Positions 58,097-64,000 of a stretch of DNA of 64,000 nt are shown here, one piece after another. The stretch is taken from positions 186,001-250,000 of the forward strand of contig NZ_JYLO01000012.1 in the NCBI RefSeq assembly GCF_001439845.1. The letters are read 5' to 3'. The translations under genes and the position numbers were made by a program. This stretch comes from Pseudomonas lactis. Lineage in GTDB: Bacteria > Pseudomonadota > Gammaproteobacteria > Pseudomonadales > Pseudomonadaceae. Position 1 is the first letter of the stretch. Each line of letters starts with the position of its first letter. Below the pieces are notes generated by a model. That model was not told where the DNA came from. It made no database searches and saw only the letters and a list, made by a program, of their open reading frames with translations.

Positions 58097-60907
58097 TCAG
58101 TGGGCGCGGGCGCGGGTGACGCGGTCTACCAGGTAGACCAGGTTGTGGTAGTCGATGCCGCCATGCTGGCTCAGGCCGATCTCGCAGGTGCGGCTGGTGG
58201 AGATGCCTTCGCTGCAATATTGCACGGCGTCCTTGAGTGAGCGCAGGGAGTGGGCGTTGAGCTCCGGGGTGGTGAAGCCTTTGTCGCCGGCAAAGCCGCA
58301 GCAATGAATGCCTTCGGGGATCACCACGGTTTTTGCGCAGCGTCGCGCCAGTTCGATCAGTGCCTGGCTCTCGCCCAGGTGTTGGGTGCTGCAGGTGACG
58401 TGTACGGCGATGGGCGCTTCTTGGGCCGTGAAGTCGAGGCGGTCCATCAGGTGGGTGCGGATAAAGCGCACCGGGTCGTAGAGGTCCAGGCGCGTTTCTT
58501 CCAGCTCTTGCACCAGGCGCAGGGTGCAGGGGCTGGTGTCGCAGTAGATGGGGTCGAGGCCGCCGCGGCTGGCGTGGAGCAGGGCGCCGATCAGTTCCTG
58601 GCGCTTGTGTTCGGCCTGCTCGGCGTAGCCTTTGGAGGCGAAGGGTTGGCCGCAGCAGAGGCTGTCCTGGTTGTCGGGGAAGACTACCTGGTAGCCGGCC
58701 TTTTCCAGCAGCTGGCGGGTTTTGTCGTACAGCGACATTTGCTCTTTATCGCCGGCTGCCGGGCCCATGGCGCGGGAGACGCAGGCGGCCAGGTACACCA
58801 CGCGCGGGCGGGCGTCTGTCACCGCGGGGCTGAAGCGGATGGCTTTTTCGGGCTGTGGCATGGCGTTGGTCCACTGCGGAATTTGCCCTTTGGACAGCTT
58901 GGTCAGCGTGCTCGAGAGCCTGGCCAGCCGTGGGGCGCCCAGCAGCATGCGTGCGCCATTGGCGACGTGCAGGGTAAAGCGCGCACCTTGCAGCGCGGTT
59001 GCGAAATGGCTGGCGAGCCAGTCGGCGGTTTTCGTACGGTCGGCCTCGCGGCTGCGCAGTTTTTTTACCAGGTCGCCGGTATTGATGCCTACAGGGCAGC
59101 GTTGCGCGCATAAGCCGGTGGCGGCGCAGGTGTCGATGCCCTGGTAGTGGTAGGCCGCTTCCAGTTCGGTGGTGTCCACGCCTGCGCGTTTTTTGGCCTG
59201 GATGTCGCGCCAGATCACGATGCGCTGGCGCGGGCTCAGGGTCAGGCCCTTTGACGGGCACACCGGTTCGCAGAACCCGCACTCGATGCACTTATCCACA
59301 AGCTCATCGGCGGCGGGCAGGGGCTTGAGGTGTTTGAGGTGAATCTGCGGGTCTTCGCTGAGCACCACATCCGGGTTGAGGATGCCGTTGGGGTCGAGCA
59401 GGCGCTTGAGCTGCCACATCAGTTGATAAGCGTCGCTGCCCCATTCCAGTTCAACGAACGGCGCCATATTGCGTCCGGTGCCGTGTTCGGCCTTCAGCGA
59501 GCCACCGAACTCCACGGCCACCAGTTGCGCGACGTCATCCATGAACGCTTGATAGCGTGCGACTTCTTCGCTGCTGTTGAAGCCTTGGGTGAACACAAAG
59601 TGCAGATTGCCTTCCAGGGCATGTCCGAAAAGGATGGCTTCGTCGTAGTGATGTTTGTCGAACAGTGAGATCAGGCGGTTCACGCCGATCGCCAGTTGTT
59701 CGACCGGGAAGGTCACGTCTTCGATGATCACGGTGGTGCCGGTTTTGCGCACCGCGCCTACGGCCGGAAAGGTGTCTTTGCGGATGGCCCACAGGCGGGC
59801 GTTTTCCCGTGGGTCTTCGGTGAAGTCGACTTGTTGCTCCACGGGAAACGCCGCCAGGGACGCCATGATGCGCGTCAGTTGTTCGTGCAGCAGCGATGGC
59901 GAAGCGGCGCGGGATTCGATCAATAGTGCGCAGGCGTTTTCCGATAGGTGCTGTACGAAAGCAGGCATGCCCGGTTTGTCCTGGACCGAGCGCATGCTGC
60001 GTCGGTCCAGCAGTTCAACGGCGGAGACGGGTTGGGTTTTCAGCACGGTGACGGCGTTGCAGCAAGTTTCGACATCCGGGAAGACGATCAGCGCCGAGGC
60101 TTTGTTTGGGTGATCGATCACGGTGTCGTAGGTGACCGCACTGATAAACCCCAGGGTGCCCTCGGAGCCGACCAGCAGGTGGCTGAGGATATCCAGCGGG
60201 TCATCGAAATCCACCAAGGCATTGAGTGAGAGGCCGGTGGTGTTTTTCAGTCGGTATTTATGGCGGATCTTTGCCGCCAGCTCAGTATTTGCCCGTGTCT
60301 CGCGGCCCAGCAGGGCGAGGCGTTCAAGCAGTGCGCTATGTAACTGGCGGAAGGCTTGCACGCTGGCGGCATCTTCGGTGTCCAGGCGGCTGCCATCGGC
60401 CAGTACCAGGCGGATGCCCGCCAGGGTGTGGTAGGTGTTTTGCGCGGTGCCGCAGCACATGCCACTGGCATTATTGGCGACGATACCGCCGATCTTACAG
60501 GCGTTAATTGACGCTGGGTCTGGGCCGATCTTGCGCCCGAATGGCGCGAGCCAGGCGTTGGCCTGGGCCCCTATGACGCCGGGTTGCAGGCGTATCTGTG
60601 TGCCTTGCCCGCGAATTTCGCGGTGGTTCCAGTTATCACCCAGCACGATCAGCACCGAGTCGCTGATGGCCTGGCCCGAGAGGCTGGTGCCTGCGGCACG
60701 GAAGGACACCGGCACGCGGTCGCGCTGGGCCAGTTGCAGCAGTGTTACCACTTCGTCTTCTGACTCCACGCGGATCACCAGTTGTGGGATCAGTCTGTAG
60801 AAGCTGGCGTCGGTGCCGAAGGCGAGGGTGGAAAGTGGATCGTCGAAGCGGCGATCTTGCGGGATCAGTTGTGCGACGTCGCTCAGGAAAGCAGCAGGCA
60901 GGCTCAT
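58097..60907 (-). CDS. dld: FAD/Fe-S D-lactate dehydrogenase (Dld-II/LldE-like)
   Basis: A 936-residue protein starting at the ATG after GGAGGACCG. The N-terminal half is an FAD-binding type 4 oxidase (VSFRAAGTSLSGQAISDS, GSEGTLGFISAVTYD). Then come two ferredoxin-type clusters (CIECGFCEPVCPS, CAATGLCAQRCPVG) and a CCG domain pair (DSLCCGQPFASKG, GIHCCGFAGDKGF). This layout is that of quinone-linked D-lactate dehydrogenases. It follows lldP by 70 nt and is probably in one LldR-controlled operon with it. In many pseudomonads the L-lactate dehydrogenase gene lldD lies between these genes; it is absent here. Confidence 0.88.
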   Translation of the reverse strand: MSLPAAFLSDVAQLIPQDRRFDDPLSTLAFGTDASFYRLIPQLVIRVESEDEVVTLLQLAQRDRVPVSFRAAGTSLSGQAISDSVLIVLGDNWNHREIRGQGTQIRLQPGVIGAQANAWLAPFGRKIGPDPASINACKIGGIVANNASGMCCGTAQNTYHTLAGIRLVLADGSRLDTEDAASVQAFRQLHSALLERLALLGRETRANTELAAKIRHKYRLKNTTGLSLNALVDFDDPLDILSHLLVGSEGTLGFISAVTYDTVIDHPNKASALIVFPDVETCCNAVTVLKTQPVSAVELLDRRSMRSVQDKPGMPAFVQHLSENACALLIESRAASPSLLHEQLTRIMASLAAFPVEQQVDFTEDPRENARLWAIRKDTFPAVGAVRKTGTTVIIEDVTFPVEQLAIGVNRLISLFDKHHYDEAILFGHALEGNLHFVFTQGFNSSEEVARYQAFMDDVAQLVAVEFGGSLKAEHGTGRNMAPFVELEWGSDAYQLMWQLKRLLDPNGILNPDVVLSEDPQIHLKHLKPLPAADELVDKCIECGFCEPVCPSKGLTLSPRQRIVIWRDIQAKKRAGVDTTELEAAYHYQGIDTCAATGLCAQRCPVGINTGDLVKKLRSREADRTKTADWLASHFATALQGARFTLHVANGARMLLGAPRLARLSSTLTKLSKGQIPQWTNAMPQPEKAIRFSPAVTDARPRVVYLAACVSRAMGPAAGDKEQMSLYDKTRQLLEKAGYQVVFPDNQDSLCCGQPFASKGYAEQAEHKRQELIGALLHASRGGLDPIYCDTSPCTLRLVQELEETRLDLYDPVRFIRTHLMDRLDFTAQEAPIAVHVTCSTQHLGESQALIELARRCAKTVVIPEGIHCCGFAGDKGFTTPELNAHSLRSLKDAVQYCSEGISTSRTCEIGLSQHGGIDYHNLVYLVDRVTRARAH

Positions 60908-60977
60908 CGGTCCTCCAGAAATAGCAGACGCCGGCATCGTTGTCCGGCGTCGATTCTTACCCTATTACGTGCAGGTC

Positions 60978-62672
60978 TCAGTGCACCAGCATACCGGTGA
61001 ACCAGTACGCCTGCGCCAGGGTGATCAGCCCGACGATGGTGGCGAAGAACAGGCTGTGCTTGAGGGTAAAGCGGAACAGATCGGACTCTTTGCCCACCAG
61101 GCCAGTGGCTGCGCAAGCCACGGCGATCGATTGCGGCGAGATCATTTTGCCGGTCACGCCGCCGCTGGTATTGGCGGCTACCAGCAAGGTGTCGTTGACG
61201 CCAATCTGGTGGGCGGTGGTGGCTTGCAGCGAGCTGAATAGGGCGTTGGATGAAGTATCCGAGCCGGTCAGGAATACCCCCAGCCAGCCGAGGAAGGGCG
61301 AGAAGAACGGGAACGCGGCGCCGGTGCCAGCCAGTACCAGGGCCATGGTTGAGGACATGCCGGAGTAGTTGGTGACGAAGGCGAACGCCAGCACCATGCC
61401 GATGGAAAGAATCGGCCAGCGCAGCTCAAAGAACGTCTCTTTTAAAGTGGTAAGACCAGTTTTGACGTCAATTTTCAGTACCAGCATCGAGACCAGCGCG
61501 GAGAAGAAAATCGCAGTGCCGGTGGCCGAAATCGGGTCCAGCTTGAAGACGGCGGGGATGGCGGTGGGGTTAGTCACGATTGGAGCGACTTTGATTACCA
61601 TTTGGTCCAGATGAGGGATCGCAAAGTTGAATACCCAGCTGTACATCGAACCGCCCGCGGCGAACATGGCCTTGAAAGGTTTGAGGGTCCAGATGGTGAC
61701 CAGCACGGTCAGGATCAGGAACGGCGACCAGGCCTTGAAAATCTGCCCCAGGCTGTAGGGTGAAACCACTGTGCTGCGCGGCAAGCCAAAGCCGCCGGCG
61801 CTGGAGGTGACCGCTACGCTGGAGGTAGCACCGGCAATCTGTGCGCCTGCGGTGCGCTTGGGTTGCCAGATTTTCAGAAACAATGTCAGGGCGATCAGGC
61901 TGGCGAGTGCCGAGGTGATGTCCGGCAGCTCTGGGCCAATGAAGTTGGAGGTGAAATATTGGGTGACGGCAAAGCTCAAGCCGGCCACCAAGGCTGCCGG
62001 CCAGGTTTCGCGAACGCCGCGCAGGCCGTCCATCATGAACACCAGCCAGAACGGTACAAACAGCGACAGCAGCGGCAGTTGGCGGCCGGTCATGGCGCCA
62101 ATCTTGAACGCATCAATGCCGGTGACCTGGCCGGCGACGATGATCGGAATGCCCAATGCACCGAAGGCCACAGGCGCGGTATTGGCAATCAGGCACAGGC
62201 CGGCGGCGTACAGAGGGTTGAAGCCCAGGCCTACCAGCAGCGCGGCGGTGATCGCCACGGGCGCGCCGAAACCGGCGGCACCTTCCAGGAAGGCACCAAA
62301 GCAAAAACCGATCAACAACACCTGCAAGCGCTGGTCGTCGGTGATCGACAGCACGGAGCTGCGGATGATTTCGAACTGGCCGCTCTTGACCGTCAATTTG
62401 TACAGGAATACCGCCGCGACGATGATCCAGGCGATGGGCCACAGGCCGTAGGCAAAACCATAACCGGCCGCAGCCAGCGCCATGTCTACCGGCATCTGGA
62501 AGGCGAAAATGGCGACCAGGATCGACAGGGCCAGGGTGATGCTGCCGGCCACATGGCCTTTGAGGCGGAACACGGCCAGCGCCAGGAAGAAAAATACGAT
62601 GGGAATGACGGCCGCCAGTGCGGACAGGCCGAGGCTGCCGAGTGGGCTGTAAAGCTGTTGCCAGGTTTGCAT
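60978..62672 (-). CDS. lldP: L-lactate permease
   Basis: A 564-residue inner-membrane protein with at least 12 hydrophobic segments and the LctP signatures FGAFLEGAAGFGAPVAITAALLVGLGF and SGMSSTMALVLAGTG. It takes up L- and D-lactate and glycolate by proton symport. An AGGGG-containing ribosome site precedes the ATG at 62672. The LldR operator lies 42 nt upstream. The order lldP-dld with divergent lldR is the usual lactate-use locus. Confidence 0.95.
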   Translation of the reverse strand: MQTWQQLYSPLGSLGLSALAAVIPIVFFFLALAVFRLKGHVAGSITLALSILVAIFAFQMPVDMALAAAGYGFAYGLWPIAWIIVAAVFLYKLTVKSGQFEIIRSSVLSITDDQRLQVLLIGFCFGAFLEGAAGFGAPVAITAALLVGLGFNPLYAAGLCLIANTAPVAFGALGIPIIVAGQVTGIDAFKIGAMTGRQLPLLSLFVPFWLVFMMDGLRGVRETWPAALVAGLSFAVTQYFTSNFIGPELPDITSALASLIALTLFLKIWQPKRTAGAQIAGATSSVAVTSSAGGFGLPRSTVVSPYSLGQIFKAWSPFLILTVLVTIWTLKPFKAMFAAGGSMYSWVFNFAIPHLDQMVIKVAPIVTNPTAIPAVFKLDPISATGTAIFFSALVSMLVLKIDVKTGLTTLKETFFELRWPILSIGMVLAFAFVTNYSGMSSTMALVLAGTGAAFPFFSPFLGWLGVFLTGSDTSSNALFSSLQATTAHQIGVNDTLLVAANTSGGVTGKMISPQSIAVACAATGLVGKESDLFRFTLKHSLFFATIVGLITLAQAYWFTGMLVH

Positions 62673-62713
62673 ATGGGGTGGCCCCTGATTGTTGTTGTTT
62701 GGTGAGCTTGGGT

Positions 62714-62730
62714 AATTGGTAATACCAATT
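62714..62730. promoter_or_regulatory. LldR operator
   Basis: The perfect palindrome AATTGGT-AAT-ACCAATT lies in the lldP-lldR divergent region. It matches the operator form bound by LldR in pseudomonads, where lactate relieves repression. It is positioned to control lldP and probably lldR. Confidence 0.85.
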
Positions 62731-62923
62731 TACAATCGCTGTGGGCTAGATTAAGAGGCTGGGTAGGGGTGTGTCAATTTGCCGCCTGCGAAACTTTGGT
62801 CGTAGGTCGGAAGGCTGGGTGTTCTGATCGGCGAAATTGAAGGCGTTCTGATAGGTGCTGCCGGCACGTCGATAGGCCAGAATAGGGGGCCCGGCGAGTG
62901 GTCGGGATGGTGGAGAGTGAGTT

Positions 62924-63691
62924 ATGGGGTTTGATCAGGTGCGTCAGCGCCGTTTGTCTGACGATATTGTCGAGCAGCTTGAGGGCATGATTCTCGAGGG
63001 CACGCTGAAGTCGGGCGAGCGCTTGCCGGCCGAGCGCGCGTTGGCTGAACGCTTTGGTGTGTCGCGCCCGTCGTTGCGTGAGGCGATTCAGAAACTGGCG
63101 GCCAAGGGGTTGCTGGTCAGTCGCCAGGGCGGTGGCAACTATGTGGTGGACTCCCTGGGTTCGACCTTCAGCGATCCGCTGCTGCACTTGTTGGAAAGCA
63201 ATCCCGAAGCGCAGCGCGATCTGCTGGAGTTTCGCCAGACCCTTGAGGCTTCGTGTGCTTATTACGCGGCGTTACGCGCCACGGAGGTTGACCGTGAAAG
63301 GCTGACCGCAGCGTTCGAGGCGTTGCAGGATTGCTATGCGCGCGCCGACGAGGTGAGCCGAGTGGAGGAGGGCGCTGCGGATGCAAGGTTTCACTTGGCG
63401 ATTGCCGAAGCCAGTCATAACGCCGTGTTGCTGCACACCATTCGTGGGCTGTTCGACCTGCTCAAGCGTAACGTGGTGACGAATATTGGTGGCATGTACC
63501 AGCAGCGTACCGAGACCCGCGACATGTTGATCAATCAGCACCGGGACTTGTACCTGGCCATCATCGAGGGGCGGGCCGAGCAGGCGCGCGACGTCTCGAC
63601 ACGGCATCTGCTGTATGTGCAGGAGGTGTTGGAGGAGGTGCGTCAGGAGGTTCAGCGCGTGGCTCGGGCGGAGCGGCGCAAAGGGATGTAG
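62924..63691 (+). CDS. lldR: Lactate-responsive FadR/GntR-family repressor
   Basis: A 255-residue GntR/FCD protein: winged helix with GERLPAERALAERFGVSRPSLREAI, followed by the FCD domain (ADARFHLAIAEASHNAVLLHTI, with His ligands). It lies divergent to lldP with a perfect LldR palindrome in between, which supports the lldR name over the related pdhR or glcC. It represses lactate uptake and oxidation until lactate binds. A 7-bp hairpin (gtagccc/gggctac at 63688-63705) overlaps its stop and may terminate between it and the convergent smpB. Confidence 0.9.
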   Translation: MGFDQVRQRRLSDDIVEQLEGMILEGTLKSGERLPAERALAERFGVSRPSLREAIQKLAAKGLLVSRQGGGNYVVDSLGSTFSDPLLHLLESNPEAQRDLLEFRQTLEASCAYYAALRATEVDRERLTAAFEALQDCYARADEVSRVEEGAADARFHLAIAEASHNAVLLHTIRGLFDLLKRNVVTNIGGMYQQRTETRDMLINQHRDLYLAIIEGRAEQARDVSTRHLLYVQEVLEEVRQEVQRVARAERRKGM

Positions 63692-63718
63692 CCCGCGTGG
63701 GCTACACCGTCACAAGGA

Positions 63719-64000
63719 TTACTCTTCCTTGCCTTTGTTGCGCACGGCGCGATGCAGCTCGCGATTGGAATCGCGCTCGCGTTCGGTGTCGCGCTTGTCG
63801 TATTCCTTCTTGCCCTTGCCCAATGCGATCTCGCATTTGACCAGGTGCTTGCTCCAGTACCAGGACAAGCAGATGCACGCGTAGCCTTTTTGCTGCACGG
63901 CTGCGGCGAGCTTTTCGAGTTCGCGGGCATTGAGCAACAACTTGCGCGTACGCACCGGGTCGGCAATCACGTGGGTGCTCGCGGTGGTCAGCGGGGTGAT
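63719..64000 (-). CDS. smpB: tmRNA-binding protein SmpB (5' end outside window)
   Basis: The C-terminal 93 codons of SmpB: ITPLTTASTHV, VRTRKLLLNARELEKL, CEIALGKGKKEYDKRDTERERD and the basic tail RNKGKEE. SmpB binds tmRNA and brings it to stalled ribosomes. The start lies beyond the window edge. Its closeness to ssrA fits the usual Pseudomonas order and anchors the right end as core chromosome. Confidence 0.95.
   Translation of the reverse strand: MTPLTTASTHVIADPVRTRKLLLNARELEKLAAAVQQKGYACICLSWYWSKHLVKCEIALGKGKKEYDKRDTERERDSNRELHRAVRNKGKEE

Overview
The window is most likely from a Pseudomonas of the fluorescens group. The right end (57.2-64.0 kb) is ordinary core chromosome: the tmRNA gene ssrA, a small secreted protein, a D-lactate dehydrogenase, the lactate permease LldP, the regulator LldR with a perfect LldR operator, and the start-truncated smpB. 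Everything to the left of ssrA looks like horizontally acquired DNA stacked onto its 3' end. A P4-type tyrosine recombinase sits directly next to the ssrA 3' end (55.7-57.0 kb), and a decayed 3' fragment of a homologous integrase remains at 34.7-34.8 kb.

Left part (0-29 kb, defence-like). Two tandem dynamin-like GTPases (the second runs off the window) are followed by a small membrane protein and a two-gene operon of a C39/papain-like peptidase and an alpha/beta hydrolase. Next comes a five-gene, 18 kb plus-strand operon resembling DISARM: an SNF2-type helicase, a very large adenine methyltransferase, a DUF262/DUF1524 protein, a 2110-residue DEAD helicase with DUF1998 and a nuclease-like C-terminus, and a UvrD-type helicase with a RelE-like N-terminus. 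Convergent to it is a compact four-gene minus-strand operon: an unknown protein, a QueC-like PP-loop enzyme, an XRE-ImmA/IrrE protein and a PIN-domain protein. Its promoter is embedded between two identical 11-bp operator palindromes. I do not recognise this operon as a described system.

Middle (29-34.9 kb). Debris of mobile elements with several inverted repeats and gene relics, one unknown gene, and a tightly overlapping mobile module: a DUF3987 protein, a small repeat-containing protein, an Integrase_1-type recombinase and a small partner.

Right part of the island (34.9-55.3 kb, specialised metabolism). A minus-strand operon under a GntR regulator encodes a SyrB2-type non-haem iron halogenase, a free carrier protein, a type II thioesterase, a free adenylation domain, a YbaK-type tRNA editing deacylase, an isovaleryl-CoA-dehydrogenase-like flavoprotein and a LysE exporter. 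Together these suggest a chlorinated or cyclopropane/alkene amino acid that is released, exported and tolerated by tRNA proofreading. Divergent from it are a 2-isopropylmalate synthase, an AraC regulator and an EmrAB/OMF-type tripartite pump. These are followed by a ham/mgo/pvf-type diazeniumdiolate signal operon (DUF3050 protein, cupin, AurF-like N-oxygenase, A-T-R NRPS, cyclase), whose first gene is interrupted by one in-frame stop codon. I infer that the signal operon and the halogenase operon may belong together as signal and output, as in mangotoxin-producing strains.
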